Below, in pieces: positions 1 through 10,586 of a stretch of 64,000 nucleotides of DNA (within the stretch, counting starts at the first letter, position 1; each line of letters starts with the position of its first letter). The translations under genes were made by a program, and so were the position numbers. The notes below the pieces were generated by a model, which was given only the letters and a program-made list of their open reading frames with translations, was not told the origin of the DNA and made no database searches. Source of the stretch: Pelobates cultripes (taxonomy: Eukaryota; Chordata; Amphibia; Anura; Pelobatidae); NCBI GenBank assembly GCA_933207985.1, contig OW240913.1:276278000-276341999 (forward strand), given 5' to 3'.

Positions 1-40
1 GCTATGGTTGTTTGGCCATAGGGTTAGCATTTGGTGTTGA

Positions 41-480
41 ATAAAAATATATAACATGCACAACCTAAAATATATCAAACAAAGAGAGACCACAATAGTG
101 TAGATAAGATAAATCACCAAAAAAGATAAAAAACAAGATACACTCACAAACATATGGGTGAAATAGGCAGAGTATGTAAATTTCATTCAAGGACTTCTTT
201 TCTTCTTTTTTCCACTTTAAAAATTTCAGAGAGCCTTAGCATGCTCTGTAACTTTGAACTCACATGTTATAATGTACAGCAGTGTTCCCAGGCAGATCCT
301 ATTCCACAAAGGCTTCTTATAATTAAAATATCCACACTGCTAAGTGTGGATATTTTAATTATAAGAGGCCTTTGTGAGTGTATCTTAGTTTTTATCTTTT
401 ATGGTGATTTATCTTATCTACACTATTGTGGTCTCTCTTTGTTTTATATATTTTAGGTTGTGCATTTTATATATTTTTGT
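41..480. repeat. Fold-back inverted repeat
   Basis: The segment 41-150 is the reverse complement of 371-480 with a few mismatches. The spacer holds a second, tighter hairpin at 307-374. The right arm carries a GTGAGTGTATC box near 375 followed by CACTATTGTGG near 421, the same order of short motifs seen in the other fold-back units of this window (6102-6350, 25053-25120). I infer a short, fold-back member of that family. No flanking target duplication was identified, because the left boundary lies near the window edge. Confidence 0.75.
307..374. repeat. Long perfect hairpin
   Basis: A stem of about 31 bp closes on the six-base loop at 338-343. The inner 22 bp (316-337 against 344-365) are perfect and AT-rich, and one mismatch lies in the outer part. 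It occupies the centre of the fold-back unit 41-480. The stem is long enough to form a cruciform or a double-stranded RNA hairpin if transcribed. Confidence 0.85.
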
Positions 481-602
481 CTGTATTCAAGAAGACATAG
501 AGGAGTCTTCGCACTACCTTTAAGGGTAATTTTTATTAATTTCCCCCTTTTCCACGATTGTTTGCCACAAGTGAAAATATTGCATTTTGCATATTTCTGT
601 TT

Positions 603-800
603 TTATATGTGGTGTTGAATGCCTATCAAATATAATTTAATTGTGTTGTGAGATAGTTTCAGTTTAAGATGGCAAAAAGAAGCAAAACCTAGGAGAGATG
701 TTATGACAAAAGGTTGAGATATGTCGTGTTCCAATAGGAATCTTTTAAACAAGGTGAAGACTCTGTTATATGTCCTACGAGTATTGAATGAAAGTTGCAA
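603..800 (-). pseudogene. Tyrosine recombinase N-terminal fragment
   Basis: The 65-residue open frame has the SAM-like N-terminal features of element-encoded tyrosine recombinases: STRRTY-like opening (NTRRTYNRVF), a helix with FKRFLLEH, and LSHNTIKLYLIGIQHHI, which matches the usual 'tI..YL.GI.hh' signature. The catalytic R...HxxR...Y half is absent. It lies downstream of the RT/RNase H of the same strand, the expected position in a Ngaro/DIRS element. A related, longer copy is in the plus-strand element (8880-9157 and 10212-10545). Confidence 0.7.
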
Positions 801-915
801 TTGGGATAGTTCACTATGAGTATGTCTAATCCATGATTAGATGCTGGAATGAAGGAATGGCTGTGGCTGATTGAGCGGCTGTAGGAAGCGCTTGAAAAAA
901 TGCCTGGAATTTAAA

Positions 916-1226
916 TCAAGACAAATTGTCAGCGGCTATGTTACAAACACCTGGTACATGAAAGCAAACCAAAAAGAAATTGTGACATGCGGCCAACCAA
1001 GTGAGTTTCCTTAGAAATCTCATGATCGTTAGAGATGATGAGCGGCCCTTGTTGATGATATGGCATGTGGCTTGGTTGTCTGAGTAACAACAGACTGATG
1101 ACCCTGACCATAAATGACCCCATGCCACAGCAGCCGCCACAATAGGGTAGATCTCAAAAAAGTGCTGAGGTAGTGGAGAAACCTTCCAAATCCTGGACTT
1201 CTATAGGCCAACTGCCCCAAAGCCAT
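916..1226 (-). pseudogene. RNase H domain of Ngaro-like element
   Basis: Read on the minus strand, this continues the RT frame after a frameshift near 1150. It shows CCYSDNQATCHIINKGRSSS, with the catalytic D-N context of retroelement RNase H, then FHVPGVCNIAADNLS, the usual 'HVPG..N..ADALS' end with A-to-N change. The first RNase H aspartate motif (IWSDAASTTGF) is in the upstream frame. The frameshift makes the protein non-functional as it stands. Confidence 0.75.
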
Positions 1227-1783
1227 TCATTCCCGTAGATTGCTGCAAAACCCGTGGTAGACGCCGCGTCTGACCATATGGTTGGTGAAGTGTCAGACAA
1301 ACCTGGGAGGAACATGCTTTTACCATTCCATGTAGTTAAGAAATTTGTCCACATGGGCAGATCTGGCGTGGCTTGCGTATCTAGGCACAGCCTATGATCG
1401 TCCTGTCGGAAGTATGGAAAAAGGCAAAGTAGTCTGGATATAAAAGCACGGCCTTGTGGTATGATGCACATGGCAAAATTTAAGGAACCTAGTAGGCATT
1501 GTGGCTCCTTGCGGTTGCAAGAACCAAGCAGGAGGTAGTGATTGATGTTGTTGAGAATATTCCCTATTTTGTCTTGTGATAAACTCGCTTGCATGGATGC
1601 CGAGTCAAATTGTATGCCAAGGAATTTGATGGTAGTGTCTGGGCCTTCTGTTTTCTTAGGGGACACTGGGACACCCAAGTGGTCAAACAGACTAATGGCT
1701 TCCTTGAGGCTTCTAGGGGGAAAGGTGTTCTCTTCGACCATCAATAAGTCATCTAGATAGTAAATGCAACAGTCTACATGCAC
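1154..1783 (-). pseudogene. Reverse transcriptase, C-terminal palm to RNase H
   Basis: This 209-residue frame opens with YYLDDLLMVEEN, the catalytic YxDD box of a reverse transcriptase at residues 8-12. It continues with the connector (KKTEGPDTTIKFLGIQFDS, then LLGSLNFAMCIIPQGRAFISRL) and the first RNase H aspartate (IWSDAASTTGFAAIYG). The ordered motifs match DIRS-order elements. The fingers and the first catalytic aspartate of RT are missing because of an internal deletion between 1783 and 1950. Confidence 0.85.
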
Positions 1784-1949
1784 TGAAACTACACGTACCT
1801 AAATTGTTGCAAATCTGGGATTTGACAAAAAAGATAATGGGATGACCCAATTTGTCTCTGGTAGTTCTCTCCGTTCTACCAGAGGTGCTAATGCCTGGAG
1901 CATAAGAGTGATCGTCCGCTGTGTTGGGTAAACAGCACAAATCACATCT

Positions 1950-2198
1950 CTATAAATACCAAAGGATAAAAACAAACTCAGGGATGGTCAGTTTCCTGTT
2001 TAACCTTGAATCCCTGGATCTGACCACCACAGATACAACATCATACGCATATGTCTTATTCTCGACAATATCCTGGGAGGCAATTTGCAATGATGCTAAA
2101 TTGACACATTTACCTTCCAGGATATCTTTCTTAATGTGGGCTGGAATCATGTGTGCAGGGTTAATGTCTTGAGCCTCAGAAGAGGTGTCTGAACCCAC
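1950..2198 (-). pseudogene. Gag-like fragment of Ngaro-like element
   Basis: An 82-residue frame with INPAHMIPAHIKKDILEGKC followed by VNLASL, a pattern common in Gag-like proteins of DIRS-order elements (a basic helix 'I..GefvdLa.L'). It stands just upstream of the truncated RT on the same strand. Nucleic-acid-binding motifs are not visible. The assignment depends mostly on position and this short motif. Confidence 0.5.
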
Positions 2199-2712
2199 TA
2201 ATTGAGGGCTGTGGTGACAGACTCGAAATTCTCCAGCCTGTCGTTCACTTTGCTCATGGAATTAATGAGTGATGCTAACATAGCATGGATGTCACCATTA
2301 ATTGGTATTAATTGTGACTTCCCCCGCCTCTATGTTATCCGTTGATGAGCAGCTTAAATAGTTCCGCTTTCCTTGCTGTAGCTGGGTAGGGGATTTGTCG
2401 CCTCCTTAGCTTGGTAGTAATGCGTGGGATTGTCAACGATCTGATCGATTACGGTTTGGTTTGTATTAGGACTCAATCTGCGTCGCTGGAAAGCTGTTTA
2501 ACTGGAAAACCTTGCGACTTGAATTCTGAAAACACAGCTATAGTAGAAGACCTCAAGGAGCACAGGTACTGTCAACATGGCGTCTGGATAAACCCGGAAG
2601 TGGATATAGTTCAAACGCTGACCTCAAACGGTATGGAGCCAGGTAAAGGGTGTTCTTTAAGTAGGTAAGTGCATAATAAGCCCCTCCCACAATTACAGGC
2701 CAAATGACCATA

Positions 2713-2715
<3 letters not shown>

Positions 2716-2751
<36 letters not shown>

Positions 2752-2764
2752 CACACACACACAT
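2716..2764. repeat. (TA)n-(CA)n microsatellite
   Basis: About 30 bases of alternating TA run into a CA tract. It lies immediately left of the plus-strand Ngaro-like element, whose right end also abuts a (TA)n tract at 10936. Confidence 0.95.
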
Positions 2765-2786
2765 ACGTATTATGTCATGTAATATA

Positions 2787-2880
2787 TTGGAAGTCGGAGC
2801 CTGAAGTTGTGGGAGAGGTTACTCGGATATTTAAACTCAGGCCCCCTACACCACAGGGCTGATGCTGCTGGGTTCATTTC
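2787..2880 (+). repeat. Split direct repeat A1
   Basis: Starts TTGGAAG and is about 90% identical to 10695-10790. It includes a TATTTAAA TATA-like box at about 2828, which may mark the element promoter (inference). Confidence 0.85.
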
Positions 2881-2950
2881 TACTTCCGGTTCAAAGGTCA
2901 TCAAGGCAGAGTGCCTTAAACTCCAAACAAGATGGTCTGGGCCTACTGTG

Positions 2951-3105
2951 GCTCCCACGGCGATCGGATCAAGTTCTCCCTGCTCCAACAACTCCCATCA
3001 TGCTGTTCCAGCCACACACGGTCAGAGACTCCCACGCCGATTGGACCAAGTTCTCCCTGCTCCAACAACTCCCATGACGCTGTTCAAGCCACATGCGGTC
3101 AGAGA
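2951..3105 (+). repeat. 77-bp tandem duplication in Ngaro leader
   Basis: Two adjacent copies of a 77-bp unit, anchored by AAGTTCTCCCTGCTCC at 2971 and 3048. They lie in the untranslated leader of the plus-strand Ngaro-like element and contain no convincing ORF. Confidence 0.85.
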
Positions 3106-4821
3106 CTACTCACCTCCTCTCCAGAACTGACCGTTCGTTCCCGCCGGCACTATGAGACTCCTTCCCAGCTTCTCGGGCCTTTTCCTGGATCAAAACTCTG
3201 TGTCCGCCGAGTCTGGGTACTTTCCAGCTGCATAGCTGACCTTTCACCTTACCGCAGCTTCCGGGTCAATTCGTTTGCTTCCTGTATCAGTCAAATCTTC
3301 GAACCGTGAGTCTGCCCGAACGGGCTAAATCCATGTGCAAACACTATTGTTCACACGTTTATGTCCTTACATACCGTCCATTTGGGACTTTTTCCCCGTT
3401 CAGGACTTAAGTCAGTTGGCCTACTCCTGCCTTGCTCTTTGTTCCATACCGTACTAGTCTCCAATCTATCTCAGTTACATGCTGCCATCTAGCGGCCACT
3501 ACAATTATAGTTCCCATTCATTAGTTTTACACTGTTCCCTGATACATGTAATGTCCAGGTTCTTTTGAAATGTATTTAGCCTGATACTAATTGTCCTTAC
3601 ATGCCCCCTGTAGTTCGGTTATGTTTGCTATGTTTCTTGTTATTATTTACAATTGTGAACGGATATTGTCAGTTTCCCATTACTAGTTCAGCTCTGGCAC
3701 GTGTTTAATGTTCACTACGTATATAGCATTTCCATCATATATTGCAATGTCTTCTATCACCATAATTCTATCACCTATGGACTTGGTACTGTTCTGAGGC
3801 AGTCATCTCATTCACATTTGTTACTATGTGTTATGGCCAATCTGTATACTTGCTCCCATCATAGGTATTTTACTTATTTGGAGCACGACCACCTATTCGC
3901 TAAACCTTTTTAGTAACACACCACACTCCTATGTTCAGTATATGTATCATCATGTTCCTTGGTACAAACCCTAGTGTACCAGGATTTACCATACAATCAC
4001 ACGATCCCCTTGACTCTACGTCAAATAATCTCATATTATGCACTAAAGGTTATTTTCTCATCGCTGTTATATTCTACTCAATCAGATTCATCATCCTAAC
4101 CAACCCTTGCTATTTAGGCATGGTTTCAGTAAACCTACATCAACTCCACTCTAACTGTTCTATGTTACATCAGCCAACACTGGCACGCAATTCCTCCATC
4201 AGGCCATACAAATGCCCACGCCCGGGGATCCTTAATTCCCCACACACACACACACACACACCCTTCCCATGCTGTCACGACCATATAATTAAATATTCTA
4301 AGTCCTACCAGGATAACTCAAACTACCCTCATAGCTTGGTATTTCATATCACCCTATACATATTTTAGCTACAGAAGTCACATGACCAATTAGCGGTCAC
4401 ATATGACTCTGCCTATTCCCCATTATTGTTGCAGTATCGGCTAAACACTCCCCCACGGTCTCTGGTAGTGGCCTAGGATCCTGACCCTACTCACTTATAG
4501 GGATATTTTATTTATGTCCTATGAATCTTGTACCCACCATGGTAGGATCAGGATTCTAATGACTATGACCTCAAGTTACCTACTCATAGCCCAGCCTCAA
4601 GAACAACCACTCCCATGATACAAGTGTATTTTCATTCATAGTAAGTCAAGCCCAATTCCAGTTCCAAGTGGCCTCCCACCATAATTTTCCCTTTAGGTTC
4701 TCCAATATCTCATTCCTCTGGCAAGGAAACCTCATTCTACCCAGAGCAAGGTATATTTACCCACCTCGCTACTACCCATCACCCGTCCCATTCGCGGATC
4801 GGGTATGTCAACTGGCGGTCT
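3106..4821 (+). other. Leader region of the Ngaro-like element, no gene
   Basis: No credible coding sequence. It holds a short CA microsatellite (4240-4261). I read it as the 5' non-coding part of the element, because it runs unbroken from A1 to the fold-back insertion and continues on the other side toward gag. Confidence 0.5.
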
Positions 4822-4834
4822 GGTTCCCAGCTAA

Positions 4835-6396
4835 ATTCAAGAAAAAAAAGGTGATTATCGCACACGTAAAAATAGCTAAATTTTACCTTACAAATTTTTT
4901 TTTCGGTAACCACAAAGCAAATACTTTTTACACCTATATAAAAACAGACAAAGCATACATAGTGTAATCTGTTTAAAAAGTAATGAAGTGAGGAAAAATA
5001 TTTCTTCAAACTCACAATTTTCGGAGCTATTAGTAAGTTTTTGCGCTATTTAAAAAATTGAACCTCAGTGGAGAGGGGGAGATCTCCCAAAAAAATTGAG
5101 TACCCAAGAAGTAAAGTGGATTTTTGAAATACGCACCTTATTCCCTTTAGGTCTCAATATTGATTTTGAAATTAATAGTATTTTATAAAGGTCATTGCTA
5201 TTATTAATTTTATATTTATTTCTTAATGTATTTTAATTGGGGTGTATCTATGTTTTCTCCTATCTATATATTTTTATATATTTATTGTGAAAAAATGTTT
5301 TAATATTATTTGATATAGGTATAGAAAATGTCAAATAATACCATATATTTTTTTTGTCTCCCTTCCTTTTATACATATCTCTTCTGTTCCTCTTTTTTAA
5401 TTCCTTTTTTGTATGGACATTCAACTATGAACTGAGAAAATGTATACAAATGAAAATGGCTGGTTACATTGGCCTTAATTTTGACAAGCCCGAAAAAGAA
5501 CGGACATCAGAAATCATGTGACTGCGAAAGAAAATTAGAATACATACGTCACCGGAAGTGACGTATCGAAACACAGACGCTGAGACCGTCTGAAGGAATC
5601 AGATCGAATAAGACTCTATGAGATCACAATTACTAGCGGACATGTTGGGGAGGGCACGAATAATGGGATCCATAGCCGGAGGTGCGGCCATCTTTTGAAT
5701 GGCGGACACTTCCGGCTATGACCATATATGGAAGTGGGTGGTATTGGCAACACATTTGTTCATAATTATGTACTTTGTTCCAATAATTTTTTGTTATAAA
5801 AGGGCTTTCCAGCCCAGTTGAAGTCAGATGCACTTGAGAAAGACCTGTGAAAGGTTGAAACGCGTTGTGCTATTTTTTTTTACTATTATTTACTATTTTT
5901 TGACTTGTATATGTATACATATTTTCTTATTTTTCTTTAAGAATAAATATCTTTTATATTAATCCTCCGCGGACTTTGAATTTTACTGGAAATTTTACCA
6001 GCTACAAGTTCCTGTGGATATTGTGGATACATCAGTATACCTCCTAAAGATGAGATGATGGGCACTATAAGTTTAGAGCTAACTTACTAATAGCTCCGAA
6101 AATTGTGAGTTTGAAGAAATATTTTTCCTCACTTCATTACTTTTTAAACAGATTACACTATGTATGCTTTGTCTGTTCTTATATAGGTGTAAAAAGTATT
6201 TGCTTTGTGGTTACCGAAAAAAAAATTTGTAAGGTAAAATTGAGCTATTTTTACGTGTGCGCTAATCACCTTTTATTTCTTGAATTTATCACTTTTTAAG
6301 TGTATCTTGGTGACACTACACTTGGGTTATTTTCAGCTGCACTATTTGTCCTATATCCTTAAGCACCTTTTCTTGTCCTTTTTTCGAGTTGTTTAT
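4835..6396 (+). mobile_element. Fold-back retroposon-like insertion with 13-bp TSD
   Basis: Flanked by an exact 13-bp duplication GGTTCCCAGCTAA (4822-4834 and 6397-6409), so the empty site can be read through. The left arm (about 4843-5040) is the reverse complement of 6080-6283. The centre carries a TATA-like TTATAAAAG (5793), GTTGAAACGCGTTG (5853-5866), AATAAAT (5942) and an AGAGCT/AGCTC hairpin (6076-6097) before TTGTGAGTTTG (6102). A 113-nt tail (6284-6396) not present in the left arm completes the unit. No ORF of recognisable family was found. The long target duplication suggests target-primed retroposition (inference). Confidence 0.8.
5544..5566. promoter_or_regulatory. CRE/ETS-like palindrome
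   Basis: Arms ATACGTCAC and GTGACGTAT flank the five bases CGGAA, which makes a near-palindrome combining two CRE-like TGACGT half-sites with a CCGGAAGT ETS-type core. It precedes a TATA-like box by about 230 nt within the fold-back unit. A related cluster is at 21780-21810. Promoter function is inferred from motifs only. Confidence 0.45.
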
Positions 6397-6409
6397 GGTT
6401 CCCAGCTAA

Positions 6410-7085
6410 GCCAGTAACTAGCCTCATCATTATCAATTCCGTGAGGCCAACACCCATCTTCCTCCTGCATATGTAGGTATACGCCCCTTGGCCCAACGCA
6501 TAGCTAACGCCTCACATCAACCTCTCCAGGTTACCAGTAAGGGCCTCACCCAGCACAGCCTCTTATATTGACTCTTTTTTTTACAGTCCCCGAGAGGCCA
6601 ATGTTCCTGCCACATCTTTTAGTGGCCCCTGCCAAATCATAGGTAGAGCCTCTCTCGGCCACTTGGCATTAAGGGCCTAACCCTCCTGGTAGTTGAGATA
6701 AATTCTTCACCTTTAGTTTTAGCTAGAGCCAGTTGACACAGAATCACGCTATTATTTGTTGTGCTCACCCGACTCCTATTTGGGTCTCAGCATGTCTATA
6801 ATCCCAGAACAAGACAGGGACCTCACTGCCCCGTACTCCAACCTGACTTCCCACCCCAGCTGGGCCTACCACCCCTGCAGACTACCTGGAGCCTGCTAAC
6901 CCTGGTTCCCCACATTCCTGGACCATCCTAAAATTAACAAGTTGTACTATGGCATTTAGGGATTCCATTCCCGGCCACAGCTCGCAAACCAAACTATATA
7001 AACTTCTGCTCAAATTACCAGTACACCTCAGCCGGGCACTAGCTCACAGTCAGGTAATCTGGATAACTACAATGAAGTCAAGCAG
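6410..7085 (+). other. Ngaro leader after fold-back insertion
   Basis: C-rich, with no reliable ORF. It joins on to the sequence left of 4822 once the fold-back unit is removed, and leads into the gag-like region. Confidence 0.45.
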
Positions 7086-7735
7086 TTGATATCCACTCTA
7101 CTTGCCTCCATACAAAACATCAACGATGGACTAGAGACACTGGAATCTCAACAGGCACTGACGCACGGCCCAGCCACAGGGCTCCTAAATCCCTCTCATG
7201 GTTATGTTATCCCTTCAAATCCCGCCCCTAGCACATCTGTTTACATTGTCATTCCCACATACTTTGTGTCCCCGTCCAAACGCAAAGACATCCGGAAGGG
7301 TTAGTTTAGTCTCCTTACTGATTGCATCCCACAGTGTCTTAGCGTACAAGTCTTACTACTACTACGATGATCTGTCCGTCGTTCTATAGACCAGAATCCC
7401 AGACTCAATCAGAAATTCACTATCCCAGAATTCATCCTGACCTTCAGTCTTTTCGTGACGTAAGTGACTCTACTTCTCCTCACCATAGAGAAGGTTTGCA
7501 TCGACAACCAGGAGCTTTACCTCCAAGCACACCCTTCCCGTCACCTAGTCGACTTCTACATCAAGGTTTTCACACACCATTTCCACACAGGTCTGGTTAC
7601 ACTCCTGTCCGGTATTCATGAGTGTCAGAACCTTCAGTCCGCATTAATAGACCCCGCAACACAATCACGTTGCTTAAGAAGGTATTTGACAACCCATATT
7701 AATTACCCACCCCTAGCCTCAACTCATTGATTTCC
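7086..7735 (+). pseudogene. Gag-like / pre-RT region, frameshifted
   Basis: Three overlapping frames are needed to follow the reading. The first encodes a helical segment (ISTLLASIQNINDGLETLES). The last reads LVDFYIKVFTHHFHTGLV, then ECQNLQSALIDP and LRRYL, which matches the stretch that precedes RT in DIRS-order elements ('NL.SAl..P..v...l..e'). Stops and frame changes show a dead copy. Confidence 0.55.
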
Positions 7736-7749
7736 TCTAAGGAATTCTC

Positions 7750-8240
7750 CCAGCACTATGCCATAGGGGATGACCGAGTCTTGGGTGGACAAGACAGACA
7801 TTTCCAACGCCTCCAAGCTTCTACCTATTCAGCCATCCCAAGGGTATGTTCGTGGCATTTTATGGAGGGATTGTCATTACTTTCCCACACATTAAACTTT
7901 TAGAACAAAGAGTAACCCCAAGCTGTTTGTCTTATTTGCTAACACACTATGTTGGCTACCACTTAATATTAGCGAATGTCCTGCAGTCACCCGGTTTCTT
8001 AGATGACTTCCTCACGATAGAACACCCTCACTCCACTCTGGTTAGTATTCACAAGACGATGGCACTTTTTCACCAATAGGGGTTCCACTTTCACAAACTG
8101 ATCTTCTTAGGCATTCATCTTGACCCTATCACGCTACAGAACATGTCCACCTACAGAGAAGGTACAGCGCAACGAAGTCCGGGGGAACCTTTTTCTTGCG
8201 AAAAGGTCGTGTACCTAGGGGAATCTACAGTCCTTACTGG
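7750..8240 (+). pseudogene. Reverse transcriptase, decayed
   Basis: Across several frames one can read KTDISNASKLLPIQPSQ (first catalytic aspartate region, normally D..sAFr.lPi.p), then FLDDFLTIEHPHS (YxDD box with Y to F), then KLIFLGIHLDPIT (connector). Order and spacing fit a DIRS-order RT. In-frame stops are present between these motifs. It lies between the gag-like frames and RNase H of the same element. Confidence 0.72.
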
Positions 8241-8800
8241 GCACGTTGAACTTCGTCATGAGAATTATTCCTCAGGCCGCACATTTATTTCACGACCACT
8301 GTGTCTTCTTCCCACAGACAGTTGCATTTTGGCACCAGTTGTGCTTACTAAAGCAGACCTACACATATGTCTCAGGTTCATACCACACTGGAATAGGCCA
8401 GGTTATTCCCGCCATTTCTCAACATTCCCAAGTTACATGGACCAATGCAGCCGCACACACAGTCAATTTGGTGACTTTTGGTTCTGAGATTCCTGACCAG
8501 TTGAGACTCTTGGTTAAAATCTTTCCATTCCTCCTCAGCATTGTTTGGAATCTACCCCATAGTGCCACCTACAAGGCCTGGGGGTATGAGTGGATAGGGG
8601 AAACTGTCAAGTTCTTCTCTGACAATGGAGCAGCCGGCGATACCATCAATAAAAGCAAATCCTCATCCTTGACAATCATGGCTTATTAGACAACTCACCA
8701 GGTAGGCAGCAACACTACAATTTCACATCACGTGGGCACAAATTCCCGGTCGTATGTACAAGCAGCTGATGCTTTATCTCACTCTAATTTACAAGACTTC
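8240..8800 (+). pseudogene. RNase H domain, Ngaro-like
   Basis: Reads LNFVMRIIPQAAHLFHDHCV (RT-RNase H linker, matching LNFAMCIIPQGRAF in the minus copy), WTNAAAHTVNLVTFG (first aspartate changed to asparagine), FFSDNGAAGDTINKSKSSSL (second active-site block) and, after a frame change, AADALSHSNLQDFF. The parallel with the minus-strand copy at 916-1783 shows that both are one family. The D-to-N change and the stop at 8689 make it inactive. Confidence 0.78.
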
Positions 8801-8879
8801 TTCGAAGTCCATCCAACAACAGGCTTGTCTACCCCCCCCCTCCCCCCCCTCGCATTCTATGGCTTAAAAATCTGGACTA

Positions 8880-9157
8880 ACTCGCCTCATGACATTTGGC
8901 ATGTTTACACATCACGAGCATACAATAGAGATTTCACCTTTACAACAAGTTTACCACCGCTTACCATAATACAGATATTTTTTCACTAGACGCCATCGTG
9001 ACACTCCTCTCCTTTTTGCCCCCTCAATTTAAAACTCTCTCTTAACACTACAAAACGTTACCTGACTGGAATACAACACCATATCTTAAGTGCCTATCCT
9101 AGTACCAAACACTTCACATCCTCTTACCATGTGACGAATGTACGGAGATAAGGTACT
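8880..9157 (+). pseudogene. Tyrosine recombinase, N-terminal part
   Basis: Reads SRAYNRDFTFTTSLPPLT, then after a stop LNTTKRYLTGIQHHI, aligning with LSHNTIKLYLIGIQHHI of the minus copy. It ends at 9157, where a solo LTR is inserted, and the catalytic half resumes at 10212. Confidence 0.65.
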
Positions 9158-10206
9158 TGTCACGGGTGGCGGTCCGGAGCCCAGGACCCAGACACTGTCT
9201 GGGCGGCGGTGCGTGGACCAGGACCCCTGAGTGCCTGTTGTTCAGAGTAGGAGTCACAATGTGGAGGTGGATTAGCAGGGTCTGGTGCTGGGTAACCGCA
9301 CGCCCCCTGGTGTTGAGCACCAGAGTTTGTGCAGCCACATACCATAACCCTGATTCAGCTTATGCAGATCCCAGGAACTAGGAGCAGATAATTAAGCAGA
9401 CCTCCCAGGAGCTGAATAGGGAGGCTCTGCAGCAGGGATGTATCCAGTACTGAAGCAAGGCAAGACTAGAGATAGGCACCATACATGAAAACAAGACAGA
9501 ACTAGAAGAACAGGGCAAGACTAGAGATAGGCACCATACATGAAAACAAGACAGAACTAGGAGAACAGGGCAAGACTAGAGATAGGCACCATACATAAAA
9601 ACAAGACAAAACTAGGAGAACCCAGAACCAGAGCAGGACAGAAAGCATAACCTAGAACATGTACACAAGACATGAGGAAAACAAGAACATAACATGGTCA
9701 TGACTGGACAGGACTGTACATGGACTGGGATTACAAGACAAGAGATACAAGGTAAAACAAGAGGAAACATAGCTAAGCACTAATTATGAAAAGTATGGGG
9801 ATTTAGTCACATTATATGATCATACATTGAACAAGCCTGCCAACAACGCCAATGTACCCCATATCTGGCAGGTCCTACACTGCCTAATGTATGCTAAAAC
9901 AGCCACACTAAACCACAATAGCACTTACCTGCAAGAAAGGGCAGAGACATGAAACACTGCTGCAAGTCCAAGCTGAAACAAATGGAAAGTGGAAAACAAA
10001 CGGGTGTGGCAACATAAAACAAACATTTAAGTAAATCCAAGAGACTGGGAAATCCAGGGACAGAATATAAGAATGAAGAAACCCAGAAATAAAGAAAACC
10101 AGACATAGACCAGAAAACCAGAAAAACCAAGCAAGGACAGCAAAAAGAGTACTGGATACCAGAAGCCATTGCCAGAATGATCCGCAGTGAGGAACAGGAT
10201 GTGACA
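9158..10206 (-). mobile_element. Solo LTR (1,049 bp) inside recombinase gene
   Basis: Ends TGTCAC...GTGACA, flanked by GTACT (9153-9157) and GTATT (10207-10211), a 5-bp target duplication with one change. T-rich repeats of the 'CTGG-TTT' kind, on the minus strand, match the style of the Ty3 LTRs elsewhere in the window, which suggests minus orientation. The recombinase frame of the host Ngaro element resumes on the far side, so this is a later insertion followed by LTR-LTR recombination or loss. No internal coding sequence is present. Confidence 0.8.
9466..9625. repeat. About 56-bp tandem repeat in solo LTR
   Basis: Three adjacent copies of a unit containing CAAGACTAGAGATAGGCACC and ACAAGACAGAACTAG, inside the solo LTR. 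Confidence 0.85.
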
Positions 10207-10211
10207 GTATT

Positions 10212-10545
10212 ATCCTACGGACAATAAGGTGCATGGTCAAAATGCCAGACCTTTACAGGTTATCACTCACGGGACTAAACCTCAATATGCCCCTATTTAC
10301 ACTGCTGGGCAAACCACTCACTACAGCTAAATTCATAATGTATCTCAGAACACTCTAAGCTAGGTGGGAACTCAACCACAATGCCTTTTCAGGACATTGG
10401 TTCAGAATCGGGGCAGCATCAGCTGCTTCTAGACAAATGTCCCTGCTTACATCATAAACATTAGGATGCTGGAAATCCGTAGGGTATTACTAGATACATA
10501 CCACAACCAGAGCTATACTTGAGTAGACAAGCCTTTATGAATCTT
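10212..10545 (+). pseudogene. Tyrosine recombinase, catalytic half
   Basis: Reads NAFSGHWFRIGAASAAS (the catalytic HxxR box, His at 10395) and, after a stop, TLGCWKSVGYY, the usual 'lGrWkS.aY..Y' block carrying the end of the active site. This is the continuation of 8880-9157 across the solo LTR. An in-frame stop lies between the two blocks. Its presence identifies the host element as tyrosine-recombinase type rather than integrase type. Confidence 0.72.
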
Positions 10546-10586
10546 GCTACGTAGAGATATGTAATAGGTTATTTTATTCAATTTTT

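Larger units (their letters stand above)
600..2680 (-). mobile_element. Ngaro-like retrotransposon, minus, internally deleted
   Basis: Reading the minus strand from right to left gives a gag-like segment (2198-1950), reverse transcriptase and RNase H (1783-916), then the start of a tyrosine recombinase (800-603). This is the order of DIRS-order elements. The RNase H sequence (SDNQATCHIINKGRSSS) resembles Ngaro-type proteins. The gag-to-RT spacing is far too short for an intact element, so the N-terminal RT region is deleted, and the recombinase lacks its catalytic half. Terminal repeats were not found for this copy, so both boundaries are approximate. Confidence 0.75.

Noticed and set aside
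9894..10240. Hydrophobic 91-110 residue ORFs, minus strand
   Set aside because: Lie inside the solo LTR and reflect its T-rich minus-strand tract.
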